From positions 62,001 through 126,000 of the forward strand of contig NZ_JACHVA010000082.1 in the NCBI RefSeq assembly GCF_014230055.1: DNA of 64,000 nt. The letters are read 5' to 3'. A model generated the notes under the pieces. The model was not told the DNA's origin, did not search any database, and saw nothing but the letters and a program-made list of their open reading frames with translations. The stretch is from Puniceicoccus vermicola. GTDB lineage: Bacteria > Verrucomicrobiota > Verrucomicrobiia > Opitutales > Puniceicoccaceae. The position numbers and the translations under genes were made by a program. Every line of letters starts with the position of its first letter. Position 1 is the stretch's first letter. Shown here piece by piece: positions 47,854-56,582 of this stretch.

Positions 47854-49536
47854 TCAGGAATCTCGGAGATTGATGGAAGTGGTGCTGGAGGCGTCGACCC
47901 GGACAGGCTCCCGAATCCCGTCGTAGCGGTTGCGGGATATTTCGACATTTCGGGCGGTCATGAGATGAATGCCCACCTCGGAATTTCGGAATGTGTTCTC
48001 GGTAATTAGAATATCTCGATTCAGCGGAAGATCGAATCCAGCGGAATGAATCCCCACGCATCCGACCGTGTCGTAGCGCGGATAGAAACCGCAATTATCG
48101 AACTCGCATTGTCGAATCAGAACATCGGTCGCATGGCCGCCCTCGGCATGGGTTGGCATCTCTGCGCCCAGAAGAATTCCCGGGTTCATGATGTTTTCGT
48201 ATCGATTGTTATGGAGAGTGAGGTGGTCATAGCGGACAAGATGGCCCGCCCCGGCGATGTTGGAAAAGCGAGAGTTCCGGCACTGATAGGATTCGGCCTC
48301 CCAGCAATTGAAGGCGCAGAGCGTACCGGTTCCGGCGAAATCCGGAAACCCTTCGGTGAACCGGACCCGGTAGAGATAGCCGAGATGTTCGTCTTTTGCT
48401 TGGTCTTCCAGTCGTGCCGATTCAACGACGCGTGACTCTGTCCGTGGGCCCCGGTGAAAATCGACGACCGACCCTATCGTGATCGGGGCGTAGGTGTAGC
48501 GGCAGAAAAAGAGGGCTTCCCTTTCCCCTTCGAGTTTGCGGAGGGTCGCCCAGTTGGAGTGCATGTTCTGCCCGTCCATTCTTACTCCGCGGACCGATAG
48601 CCCGTCGATTGCGATATGTCCCCCGCATTTGAAAATCTTCCACGCGTCTCGCGGTCCGGTGAAGAGTCGGTCTCCGTCGGGGCGAAAGGACACATTTCGC
48701 GCGACGATCCCCCGGCAGCTCTCCGTGAGGAAACAAAAACCGTTGCTGTTAGCGGTCCTCAGATTTTCGAAAGAAAGGTTGTCGCAATGTCCAAAATACA
48801 CCTGAAAATCGGTACGTGCTCCTTGATGCCAGGAGAGGAGGTTTCCGCGTTGGGTCATCTTGGCTGCGCGGGGATCGACCAAGCGGTATTCGTGGGCGCC
48901 GATTTTCTTCCAGGTTGATTGGGCGCCGTTTCCATAGCTGATGCTCTCGCCGAGGAGAGTTTCTCCATCCGGGGAGAATTGGTTCGCGCAATAGGCTCCC
49001 ATTCCGTCCCAGATCGGGCATCCCGTAAATGGACGTACCGTAACCCCGGTGTCGTCGCCTTCGATGACTTCTCCCGCCGAGGTGAATGTCGGAGCCCGCG
49101 TAAAGGCAAGATTCTCGATGCGAAGATTTGTGCAGTGTTCACTCCAGAGAATCGCGGGGAGCAGCGGATGGTTCTTTTCCTCGTTCCATCCCACGAGGGT
49201 CGTCAGAGGAGTGCCTTGCGCATCCGCGATTCCGGAAAGAGTCAGATTCGGGATCCGTTGCAGGAGAAGATGACACTCTTTCCGGGGAGGAGTGCCGCGG
49301 CTGCCCGCGTCGTGTACGATTCCTTCGGTTTCGTGCTCTACGTGGGAGATGAGTCGGTAGTGGCCCTTTTCGAATTGAATCCGCCGGGCACCGATGCGGA
49401 TCGCCTCTTGGATCGCTTTCCGAATGCCTGCCGCCGAATCGCTATCTCCCGGGTGAGTGAAATCCCGGATGAAGACAGTCGGGCGTTCTTCTCGTGGAGA
49501 GGTTGGATTCAATAAAGAGCTTGGGGTCGGTTCCAT
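47854..49536 (-). CDS. Cytoplasmic beta-helix protein, paralog of the preceding enzyme
   Basis: 560 residues from the ATG at 49536 (a TTG at 49545 is in frame but less likely). No signal peptide. It shares a parallel beta-helix plan with the 45939 protein: IRDFTHPGDSDSAAGIRKAI near the start, SGIADAQGTPLTTLVGW, GARTDFQVYFGHCDNLSFEN, and a C-terminus VEISRNRYDGIREPVRVDA like VRIHDNVYEGFERKVSIDP in the paralog. The segment RDAWKIFKCGGHIAIDG...RMDGQNMHSN sits where beta-helix glycosidases place their active site. Likely acts on imported oligosaccharide. Divergent from an IclR regulator. Confidence 0.72.
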   Translation of the reverse strand: MEPTPSSLLNPTSPREERPTVFIRDFTHPGDSDSAAGIRKAIQEAIRIGARRIQFEKGHYRLISHVEHETEGIVHDAGSRGTPPRKECHLLLQRIPNLTLSGIADAQGTPLTTLVGWNEEKNHPLLPAILWSEHCTNLRIENLAFTRAPTFTSAGEVIEGDDTGVTVRPFTGCPIWDGMGAYCANQFSPDGETLLGESISYGNGAQSTWKKIGAHEYRLVDPRAAKMTQRGNLLSWHQGARTDFQVYFGHCDNLSFENLRTANSNGFCFLTESCRGIVARNVSFRPDGDRLFTGPRDAWKIFKCGGHIAIDGLSVRGVRMDGQNMHSNWATLRKLEGEREALFFCRYTYAPITIGSVVDFHRGPRTESRVVESARLEDQAKDEHLGYLYRVRFTEGFPDFAGTGTLCAFNCWEAESYQCRNSRFSNIAGAGHLVRYDHLTLHNNRYENIMNPGILLGAEMPTHAEGGHATDVLIRQCEFDNCGFYPRYDTVGCVGIHSAGFDLPLNRDILITENTFRNSEVGIHLMTARNVEISRNRYDGIREPVRVDASSTTSINLRDS

Positions 49537-49578
49537 GCGGATCAAAGGATTTGAGACGGTTTGTCAGATGGCTTAATA

Positions 49579-49699
49579 ATTGCTTTATTAGCAAATATAG
49601 TCAACTCGATATTTTTCCTCGAACTGGAGCAATGGCGATCGCTAGGTTCTGTGGAGTCTCTGCAATTATCCTCGTGTCCCTCCCGTTATTTGCTATAGC
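49579..49699. promoter_or_regulatory. Palindromes in the divergent promoter between beta-helix gene and IclR regulator
   Basis: TTGCT-TTATT-AGCAA at 49579-49593 and the perfect octamer palindrome GCTATAGC at 49692-49699, which lies 12 bp upstream of the regulator start. Both fit regulator binding in the 175-bp divergent gap. No direct support beyond symmetry. Confidence 0.35.
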
Positions 49700-49711
49700 T
49701 AAAAAAGTCAT

Positions 49712-50425
49712 ATGGTCGCGTTTCCAAAACAACCGAACAAGAGTTTGATCGATGGCATTCGCTGCCTGCAGGAGGTGCTGAGCCGGACTGAGCCGGTGGG
49801 GGTGGCTCAGGTGGCGGCGGAGCTGGATTTGGAGACCACGCGGGTGCACCGGATTCTCCGGACACTGGCGGCGTCCGGGATGCTGCGTTGGACGGAGAAG
49901 CGCAAGTACGCTGCCGGACCGGCGGTTCCGGTTCTGGCGACGCAGACGATGCACGCTTCGGGGTTTTACAAAGCGATTGGTCCGATGGCTCGTCTACACG
50001 AGGAGCTGAACATGATCACGGCCTTGGGGTTGCTCTGGAACCGTTCGGTTTCTTACTTGTATCACGCGGAGCCCGACGAACCGCTGACCCGAACGATCGG
50101 TAGCTTCGATGTTTGGCCGGCAACGGTCTCGGGATTGGGGGTGGCCTTGCTCTCCCTGCAGTCGGATCAGGAGATTCGTGAACTGTATGAGGGCAGGGAG
50201 ATTCCTTCCTTCGATTCGCTGGAGCACTTGCTCGATACGCTGGCCCAGGTGCGGGAGCAGGGCTACGCTCTTCAAGATCACACCTTGGCCATCACTCTCG
50301 ACGAAACCTTCCAGGCCGCCATCGGATTCAGCATGCCGGAGGTGAAGGACGACAGCGTTTCGAAATTTCTCCCGCGTCTCTTGAAGTGTCGTGAGGAGAT
50401 TCTTCTCGAACTAAACGAGTCCTAG
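49712..50425 (+). CDS. IclR-family transcriptional regulator
   Basis: 237 residues. N-terminal winged helix (SLIDGIRCLQEVLSRTEPVGVAQVAAELDLETTRVHRILRTLAASGMLRW, about 11-60), then an IclR effector domain (about 75-230) including SYLYHAEPDE, VSGLGVALLSLQ and YALQDHTLAITLDETFQAAIGF. It likely controls the divergent beta-helix gene at 47854-49536. It converges on draG with an 8-bp gap between stops. Confidence 0.85.
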   Translation: MVAFPKQPNKSLIDGIRCLQEVLSRTEPVGVAQVAAELDLETTRVHRILRTLAASGMLRWTEKRKYAAGPAVPVLATQTMHASGFYKAIGPMARLHEELNMITALGLLWNRSVSYLYHAEPDEPLTRTIGSFDVWPATVSGLGVALLSLQSDQEIRELYEGREIPSFDSLEHLLDTLAQVREQGYALQDHTLAITLDETFQAAIGFSMPEVKDDSVSKFLPRLLKCREEILLELNES

Positions 50426-50433
50426 ATTCGGAT

Positions 50434-51387
50434 TCATTGTTCCCAGAGGCTTTTCAACCCCTCTGCCAGCGGCGCCACTTCTTCTTTGGCGCGGAGAGCG
50501 TCAAGCCACTCGGTGGGGATTGAGGAAAACCCGTGCCGAATGCCAGCGATCCCTCCCGCAACACAGGCGGTTGTATCGGTGTCGTTGCCGAAGGAAACGG
50601 CGGTGCGAACCACCGACGGGTAGTCGGATTCCTCACACGCGGTGCGGGCACTGCTGAGACAATCGACGACATAGCCTCCACCGTTGGGCGCATTCTCCAT
50701 CGCTGGGAGGATCTTTCTCTCCAGCTCAATGCGATAGGCATTGTCCTCGCCGTAGAGAAGGCGGAGGGCGTCAACGGCTTCGTCCCAGGGATTTTCGGTT
50801 CCATGCAGTTCTCGGATGGCCCAGAGGCAGTACAGGGCGCAGCAGGCCTGGGAGCGATAGTGACGGTGGGTGACGCAGGATTGCTCGTGGGCGCGGAGGA
50901 CGAGGTCCATCTCGGAACCCTTGTGGGTGAGCACGAGCGGGAGGCAACGCATGAGGGAGCCGTTGCCGTTGTTGCGCTCGCTGCGGAGGCCGGACATCAC
51001 CGGGGATTTGCCCCGTTGGAGGTTGTCGAGGGCCTGGCCAGTCTGGATGCCGACATCGAAGACAAAATGGTCGACGGCCATGTACCCGCGTTCATACCAC
51101 GCGAGTAAGCGAAGAGCGAAGTCTCGGAGCCCCCAGTCGGGTCGGTCGAGGAGGGAGGCGAGCAGGCAGAGAGCCTGGGCCCCGTCGTCGGACCAAGTCC
51201 CTGGGGGAACTTGCTGGTAGCTGCGGATCCACCCTTTGTGGGGGATCATATGGATCTGCTCTTTCGGGGGCAGCTCCTGGGCTGTCCGGAATTCGTAGGA
51301 GACTCCGACGGCATCGCCGACCAGAAGCCCATAAAGTCCTCCTTGGATTCTATCGATAGGTTTGATCACAACTCTGCTGGAATGCAT
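50434..51387 (-). CDS. draG: ADP-ribosyl-[dinitrogen reductase] hydrolase (DraG)
   Basis: 317 residues of the ADP-ribosylglycohydrolase family. DraG removes ADP-ribose from NifH and so reactivates nitrogenase. The dinuclear metal motif is present as SDD (66-68, in GTWSDDG; the usual reading is TDDT-like) and NDTDTT (268-273). NNGNGSLMR (139-147) and GLLVGDAVGVSYEF near the N-terminus also fit. Assignment as DraG rather than a generic ADP-ribosylglycohydrolase rests on its position directly after draT (30-bp gap). It is the last gene of the modABC-draT-draG run. Confidence 0.85.
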   Translation of the reverse strand: MHSSRVVIKPIDRIQGGLYGLLVGDAVGVSYEFRTAQELPPKEQIHMIPHKGWIRSYQQVPPGTWSDDGAQALCLLASLLDRPDWGLRDFALRLLAWYERGYMAVDHFVFDVGIQTGQALDNLQRGKSPVMSGLRSERNNGNGSLMRCLPLVLTHKGSEMDLVLRAHEQSCVTHRHYRSQACCALYCLWAIRELHGTENPWDEAVDALRLLYGEDNAYRIELERKILPAMENAPNGGGYVVDCLSSARTACEESDYPSVVRTAVSFGNDTDTTACVAGGIAGIRHGFSSIPTEWLDALRAKEEVAPLAEGLKSLWEQ

Positions 51388-51417
51388 TCATTTCTTTTCG
51401 GTATAGCAGGGTTGGGT

Positions 51418-52257
51418 TCAATAGAGCAGCTCGCGAAGGCGGTAGTCGCCTCCAACGACTAGAAATTCGGATTCTCCTTGAAGAATACTACCGGAAAGGA
51501 TCTCCCCATGGAAGAAAATCTTCGAAAGGGGGACTTGAGCCTCCCAGACAGTCGATCCGAATTCCCAGGCGCGTTCCCGGTCGGAGGTGAAGGAGCTGAG
51601 GTTGTTCAGTCGGGCGGTCAGGACTCGTTTCCGAGAGGGCTCGATGATGTTGTATTCGTCGGGATCGCACGTTCCCCGGTAGAGCGTGAGATGGGTCTCG
51701 CCGAGGTGACGACGGGTGAGTTCGTATTGGCAAAACTCGAAGAGGAGGTCGAGTTGAGAGTCGATGGCGTTGGTTCGGGCGTGTCCCTTCATCCGGTCTA
51801 TGGCATATCGCGGCTCATCGTCGGTATGCTCCTCGGTCAGGCGACCCCGGTGATAGGTGGGAGGGATTCCGAAACGGCTTTCAACCCAACCTTTTAGAAC
51901 GGCTCCTTCGACGCTGTTGGAGTCAACGCCCCAGCCTCGAATGAAGCGAAGGTAGCTGTTGCGAAGGCTGCGTCGGGCGTTGCTCTCGTATTGTTCCCAG
52001 TCGTGCAGTCGAAATTTCACCGAAAGGTATCCGTGGAAAACTTTTCCTCGTTCTTCCGGATCGTCAATCGTGTCGAGTCGCGTGAAGAGGTTTCGATTCG
52101 AGGACCGGACTCCGTCGAGCTCCACAGGGACGGGGTGCTCATTGAAGTTCAAGGAAGCCAGAGCCCAGGGAGGAACATTACAGTGATTGACGCGAATGGG
52201 ACCCGACTTTCGGGGGAGCGGAGAGACTTCCGAAATTTTGGAGAGAGTATCAGCCAT
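51418..52257 (-). CDS. draT: NAD+-dinitrogen-reductase ADP-D-ribosyltransferase (DraT)
   Basis: 279 residues, the length of known DraT. DraT transfers ADP-ribose from NAD+ to an arginine of NifH and switches nitrogenase off in response to ammonium or darkness. The N-terminal CNVPPWALASLNFNEHP and ELDGVRSSNRNLFTRLD blocks are highly characteristic of DraT. The R-S-E triad of arginine-specific transferases is visible: Arg194 (LYRG), Ser222 in the SSFTSD stretch and Glu262/Glu264 (GESEF). Its start overlaps the end of modC by 8 bp, so translation is coupled to molybdate uptake genes. No nif gene lies in this window. Confidence 0.92.
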   Translation of the reverse strand: MADTLSKISEVSPLPRKSGPIRVNHCNVPPWALASLNFNEHPVPVELDGVRSSNRNLFTRLDTIDDPEERGKVFHGYLSVKFRLHDWEQYESNARRSLRNSYLRFIRGWGVDSNSVEGAVLKGWVESRFGIPPTYHRGRLTEEHTDDEPRYAIDRMKGHARTNAIDSQLDLLFEFCQYELTRRHLGETHLTLYRGTCDPDEYNIIEPSRKRVLTARLNNLSSFTSDRERAWEFGSTVWEAQVPLSKIFFHGEILSGSILQGESEFLVVGGDYRLRELLY

Positions 52258-53353
52258 AGACGCGGAGGGAACTGGTCTTGAAGAATAGGACGATCGTCAT
52301 CCCGGGTTCGAGCCTAAGCTCTTCGATGGCGTCCGAAGTCAGCTCAGCTACTAGGCTTCCGGAATCTTCCTTCTCGGCAAGCCGTGCGACAAGGAGGTGT
52401 TTGTCGCCGGATTTTCGGATGGTTTCAATCTTTCCACAGAGACGGTTGCGGGCCGAAACGCGACCGGGCGATGCCAGGCCAATGAGGATGTCGGTTGCGG
52501 AAATTCCGAAATGGACGGAATCGCCGAGTTGGCAGGGGGATGAGGGCATGTGCAGCATCTGGCCGCTGGGGAGGCGGCCGATCACGTGTTGGGCGGAGGC
52601 TTCGACGATGGTGGCTTTGAGGATGTTTTCGAATCCTCCGTCCTCGATGCCGGCGTAGACCCGGGAATCGGTTAGCACTTCTACGGGTGGACCTTGGGCA
52701 ATTGCTTTTCCGTTGGCTAGAGCGACAACCTCGTCGCATATTCCCAGAACCTCGACCGGGTTGTGGGAGACCAAGAGAATCGGGAGGTCGAAGTTTTCCC
52801 GGATCCGGAGGAGAAAGGGAAGAATCCGGGAGCGCAAGCGAATGTCCAATGAGGCGAGGGGTTCGTCGAGAAGGAGTAGCCGAGGACCGGAACACAGGGC
52901 TCGGCCGAGGGCGACCCGTTGACGTTCACCTCCCGAGAGGGTAGGTACTTTACGCTTAAGAAGGGGATCCAGCTCCAGAGTTTGGATGACTTTCGTAAAG
53001 TGCTGGGCGTCGTATCGACCGCTGGACTGGGCCCGTTTTTCGCCAAAGCGGAGGTTCTGCTCCACGGTTTTGTGAGGAAAGAGAAGATGATCTTGGGGGA
53101 CATAGCCAATTCCCCGTTTTTCAGGGCGGGTTTGCTGTCGCTTCGAATGATCGAGCCAGACGGCGCCTTGAAATCGAAGGATTCCTTTCGTCTCGGGACC
53201 GAGCCCACAGATGCAATTCAGAAGGGTGCTCTTCCCACTTCCCGAGGGGCCGAAAATACCGGTCACCCGTTTCGAAAGGGTCAGGTTTAGGTCGAGATCA
53301 AATCGGTCGAGGGGGACCCGGATCCCTATATCAAGGAGGGAAGGAGCACTCAT
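52250..53353 (-). CDS. modC: Molybdate ABC transporter ATP-binding protein (ModC)
   Basis: 367 residues from the ATG at 53353, which overlaps the modB stop as ATGA; the longer frame to 53398 is unlikely. ABC ATPase with Walker [12 protein letters not shown], signature [12 protein letters not shown] and Walker [14 protein letters not shown]. The C-terminal ~70 residues ([35 protein letters not shown]) form a molybdate-binding MOP/TOBE domain, which distinguishes ModC from related transporters. It energises molybdate import. Confidence 0.9.
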   Translation of the reverse strand: MSAPSLLDIGIRVPLDRFDLDLNLTLSKRVTGIFGPSGSGKSTLLNCICGLGPETKGILRFQGAVWLDHSKRQQTRPEKRGIGYVPQDHLLFPHKTVEQNLRFGEKRAQSSGRYDAQHFTKVIQTLELDPLLKRKVPTLSGGERQRVALGRALCSGPRLLLLDEPLASLDIRLRSRILPFLLRIRENFDLPILLVSHNPVEVLGICDEVVALANGKAIAQGPPVEVLTDSRVYAGIEDGGFENILKATIVEASAQHVIGRLPSGQMLHMPSSPCQLGDSVHFGISATDILIGLASPGRVSARNRLCGKIETIRKSGDKHLLVARLAEKEDSGSLVAELTSDAIEELRLEPGMTIVLFFKTSSLRVYG

Positions 53354-54033
53354 AACGCTCGCCTCCGGCTGGATAGGCTCGGATCCCGTCCGAGCCATTC
53401 GGTGATGAAGATCGCAATGAAGCCAATGACCAGAGCCACTGCGACGAGAACATTTGCCCTGCCATCATTCCCAGCCTGTTGCGCACTGTAGATCGCCGAA
53501 GACAGCGTCTGCGTGTGCCCAGGGATATTGCCGGCGACGATGACGGTCGCTCCAAACTCTCCCATGGCCCGGGTGAATCCAAGAATAGCCGCGGCAATCA
53601 GTCCTCGATGGGCGAGAGGAAGGGTCACCGTCATGAAGGTGCGAATACGGCCGATCCCGAGGGTCAGTGACATCTTCTCCAGTCTTGGATCGACTTCTTC
53701 AAAACTCACCCGAGTGGTCCGGATCACGAGGGGAAGACTCATGACGGTACAAGCGAGAATCACCGCTTTCCAAGTCAGAAGGATTTGCAGGTCGAGCCCG
53801 AGGAAATCCCGCCCGAGAGGTCCGTGGTCGGCGAGTAGGCAGAGGAGTAGATAGCCCACTGCCGTCGGCGGTAGGACTAACGGGAGGCTGGTGAGCGTCG
53901 CGAGGATCCGTTTGCCCGGAAACGAGAAGCGGGCGAGGGCATATCCGAGAGGCAAGGAGAGAGAGAAGGCGAAAAGAGTGCTCAACGAAGCCCAGAGAAC
54001 GGTATGGATGAGAGTCTGGAGAATGCTGGACAC
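53350..54033 (-). CDS. modB: Molybdate ABC transporter permease (ModB)
   Basis: 227 residues from a GTG at 54033, 3 bp after the modA stop codon. Five or six membrane helices and the BPD_transp_1 loop [21 protein letters not shown], containing the conserved EAA/G cytoplasmic motif, are visible. It forms the channel of the molybdate importer with ModA and ModC, and overlaps modC by 4 bp. Confidence 0.9.
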   Translation of the reverse strand: MSSILQTLIHTVLWASLSTLFAFSLSLPLGYALARFSFPGKRILATLTSLPLVLPPTAVGYLLLCLLADHGPLGRDFLGLDLQILLTWKAVILACTVMSLPLVIRTTRVSFEEVDPRLEKMSLTLGIGRIRTFMTVTLPLAHRGLIAAAILGFTRAMGEFGATVIVAGNIPGHTQTLSSAIYSAQQAGNDGRANVLVAVALVIGFIAIFITEWLGRDPSLSSRRRAL

Positions 54034-54036
54034 TGA

Positions 54037-54837
54037 TTAATGCGGCGAGGATTGGACAACAAATCCAAGATTCCCGAATACCTTACGCGCTTTGTCTCCT
54101 TGAAGGAAAGTGAGAAACTCTCGCGCCAACTCGGGGTGGTCAGTATGCCCGAGGATCGCGGCGGGGTAGGAGATCTTCGGTCCCTCTTCAATTGGGACAG
54201 TGAAAAGTATCTTAACGGCTTCCGGGTAAGCTTTGGCGTCGGTTTGATAGACGATCCCGACGACGTCATGGTTGGATCGAACCTGAAATAGGGCCGAACG
54301 CACGTCGGTCGCCGGGGAAATGCGGTTTTGTAGCAGGTCCCACAGAGTATCTCCGGGACCGGCGGAAAGCCCTTCCAGCCATTGCTGGGCATAACGCCCG
54401 GCCGGGACGGAGGCCGGATCACCAATCGAAAGGTAGCGGAAGGGTTGATCGATAAATACGGAGGGCGATCCCCATCGGTAGTTGGCATTGGGGTTCTGGA
54501 TTACGACAAGTTGATTGGAGAGGAGGGAAATGCGAGATCCAGCAAGGAGGAGATTGGCGGATTCGACTTCGTTCATCCACTTTCGGTTGGCACTGAGGAA
54601 CACGTCGGCTCGTGGAGCCGCGAGAATCTGGCGCGCCAAGGCACCCGAACCCGCGAAATTGAACACGAGTGAACAATCGGTTTCTTCTTCGAACAACTCT
54701 CCGATCTCCGTCATGGCATCGGTTAGGCTGGCTGCGGCAAAAACGGTCAATTCCTGTGAGGAGGAAGCTTCTTGTCGGTGGCAAGAAACCAAAGAGACGC
54801 TCACAATCGTGAGGAGAAGAACTCTCAGGAGGGTCAT
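54037..54837 (-). CDS. modA: Molybdate-binding lipoprotein (ModA)
   Basis: 266 residues. A lipoprotein signal ends with the lipobox LVSC (Cys19), so it is probably anchored in a membrane facing the periplasm. The body starts ELTVFAAASLTDAMTEIGELFEEET, the standard ModA opening, with FNFAGSGALARQI and the anion-site serines as expected; VFLSANRKWMNEVE and YPAAILGHTDHPELAREFLTFL complete the pattern. First gene of the mod-dra operon. The 222 bp upstream contain no convincing ModE or sigma-54 site. Confidence 0.9.
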   Translation of the reverse strand: MTLLRVLLLTIVSVSLVSCHRQEASSSQELTVFAAASLTDAMTEIGELFEEETDCSLVFNFAGSGALARQILAAPRADVFLSANRKWMNEVESANLLLAGSRISLLSNQLVVIQNPNANYRWGSPSVFIDQPFRYLSIGDPASVPAGRYAQQWLEGLSAGPGDTLWDLLQNRISPATDVRSALFQVRSNHDVVGIVYQTDAKAYPEAVKILFTVPIEEGPKISYPAAILGHTDHPELAREFLTFLQGDKARKVFGNLGFVVQSSPH

Positions 54838-55060
54838 GGCTGGCTATGTGCAGATTTCAGACCAGCCATGAGGTTTGGCGGGCAAATTCACGAAGGAGAT
54901 TGAGAAGAACTCGCTCGAGAGGTTTCTGATCGGTTCGACTCGCTGACCAATTTTCATGGAAGACGTTCATGTGCAAAGGGATTCTCGTGGGTGAGAATAA
55001 CTAATTTTCCCGATTAGAGAAATTTCTATCGAAAGTCGGAAACGCTGGTTTCACGAAGTT

Positions 55061-55331
55061 ATACCGAATTTAGTAAGTTTTGACTGTTATGGTGCAGCGC
55101 AGAATCGAAGCAGCGCAAGGCGCAGGGATCGGATTCGTATCGAGATACGCTCCGATCCCTGCAACGCCGCGACCTTCGATTCTAGGCGCATCCCCTTGGG
55201 ACGGGCGGGAAATGAGCCTGAGCAGCGTTGGCCCAAATGGCACGGGTCGCAGACCCGCCTCCAATTGGGCCGCCTCGCTCAGGCTCATTTCCCATCCCGC
55301 CATAACTATCAAAACTTCCTAAATTCGGTAT
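55061..55331. mobile_element. 271-bp structured element with terminal inverted repeats
   Basis: The ends are imperfect inverted repeats of about 31 bp: the left begins ATACCGAATTTAG (55061) and the right ends with its complement CTAAATTCGGTAT (55319-55331). Inside are two long hairpins. One pairs the AGAATCGAAG...GCAGGGATCGGA side (about 55099-55133) with TCCGATCCCTGC...CTTCGATTCT (about 55151-55182). The other pairs GGCGGGAAATGAGCCTGAGC (55203-) with GCTCAGGCTCATTTCCC (55277-). No coding sequence fits. It is MITE-like in plan, lying between modA and the REC-kinase gene. A clear target-site duplication is not seen. Confidence 0.6.
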
Positions 55332-55459
55332 TAGTTTTTCCGTGTGCAAATTCTGCCCACTTCCAACCTTCGTCGTTCGTTTCAGAATGTTATCGAGCTC
55401 GGCTCAATCGTTTTGGGAATCATCCTTCTGGCTGGACTGCTCGGTTGAGAGTTTGACCA

Positions 55460-56554
55460 CTAGGGGATCCGTAGGGTTGTCGAGACTCCGGCGTCGTCGT
55501 TCTGGTGGATCGTTAAGGTGCCATTCAGGTGCTCACAGATTTCCCGAGCGAGGGCTAGTCCGAGTCCGATGCCTTGCTGCTCCTTTTTCTTCCGGCCAAA
55601 CTGGACCATGGCTCCGACTTTTCGGATCTGCTCGGGAGTCATCCCTTCACCCTGATCGACAATCTCGATGAGAGACTCTTCGTTATCCCGGGAAAGGGTG
55701 ACGGTCACGTGAGTACCAGCTTTTGAGAACTTGAATGCATTGTCGATCAGCTCGCAAAAGGCTTTTCCAATTAAGCCACAGTGTTGGGAGGTCGCGATGC
55801 CTCTCGGTAGGTTTAGCTTGAGGTCTTCACTACGGTGATGATGGGTAGCGATCGAATTTGCCAGAGGGAGGAGGTAGAGGTGGAGATCTTCGGGGTCGGA
55901 GTTCGAAGGCGATTCTTCGCTCGAGCTTTCGCGAAGGGACCGGAGGCGGGAGTAGAGACTGAGGTTCTCCGCAACATGGCGGAGCCGGTCTCCACTCTCG
56001 CTCATTAGGTCGAGATACTCTTGGATCTCGGCGGCCTCCAATTCTTGCCAATGGTCACGGAGGAGTTCCGTAAGAGTGCAGATGCTATTGAGAGGAGTCT
56101 TGAGCTCGTGCGGGATCATGGACGAGATCTCATCGCTCAACTGGTTCCATTCGCGGCGGGAGACCTCCTCGCGTTTGCGGAGTTTTTCGAGCCGCGTCTC
56201 CACGGCGCCAATGAGTTCTGCTGCCCTGAAAGGCTTGGCTAGGTAATCGTCGGCCCCGAGCTCCATTCCCTTGCGCACCTCGCTCTTTTCATCATGGGCG
56301 GTCAGGAAGATGAAAGGTGTGGTGTTCAGGCCCGGATCGTTGCGGAGTTCGGCAAGAACCTTATAGCCATCTTTTCCAGGCATGTTGATGTCGCACAAAA
56401 TGAGGTCGGGGCGAAGGGTCGAAGCCATCTCCAAGCCTGCAATTCCGTTTTCAGCGGCAGCGACCTCGTATTCTTCATATTCGAGAATGTCCCGGATATT
56501 CTCCCGAATGCTTTCGTTGTCTTCAATGATGAGAATCTTTTCTTTCGGATTCAT
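55460..56554 (-). CDS. Response-regulator/histidine-kinase hybrid (REC-HisKA-HATPase)
   Basis: 364 residues from the ATG at 56554 (a longer frame to 56656 lacks family-like sequence). A receiver domain comes first: ILIIEDNESIRENI, phosphoacceptor Asp55 in LILCDINMPGKDGYKVL, LTAHDEK and the conserved Lys in YLAKPFRAAEL. A short linker precedes HisKA (His149 in IPHELKTPLNSI) and an ATPase domain with SLIEIVDQGEGMTPEQI and GIGLGLALAREICEHL. No membrane segment and no DNA-binding domain. It sits 28 bp downstream of the GAF-PAS kinase gene, whose phosphoryl group it may receive. Confidence 0.88.
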   Translation of the reverse strand: MNPKEKILIIEDNESIRENIRDILEYEEYEVAAAENGIAGLEMASTLRPDLILCDINMPGKDGYKVLAELRNDPGLNTTPFIFLTAHDEKSEVRKGMELGADDYLAKPFRAAELIGAVETRLEKLRKREEVSRREWNQLSDEISSMIPHELKTPLNSICTLTELLRDHWQELEAAEIQEYLDLMSESGDRLRHVAENLSLYSRLRSLRESSSEESPSNSDPEDLHLYLLPLANSIATHHHRSEDLKLNLPRGIATSQHCGLIGKAFCELIDNAFKFSKAGTHVTVTLSRDNEESLIEIVDQGEGMTPEQIRKVGAMVQFGRKKKEQQGIGLGLALAREICEHLNGTLTIHQNDDAGVSTTLRIP

Positions 56555-56582
56555 GACGTCGGTCTTCAGATTTCGGCAATAA

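Noticed and set aside
54849-54864. Sigma-54-like GG-N10-GC spacing upstream of modA (minus strand)
   Set aside because: Only the minimal GG/GC spacing fits; the flanking bases are poor, and it lies about 14 bp from the start codon, leaving no leader.
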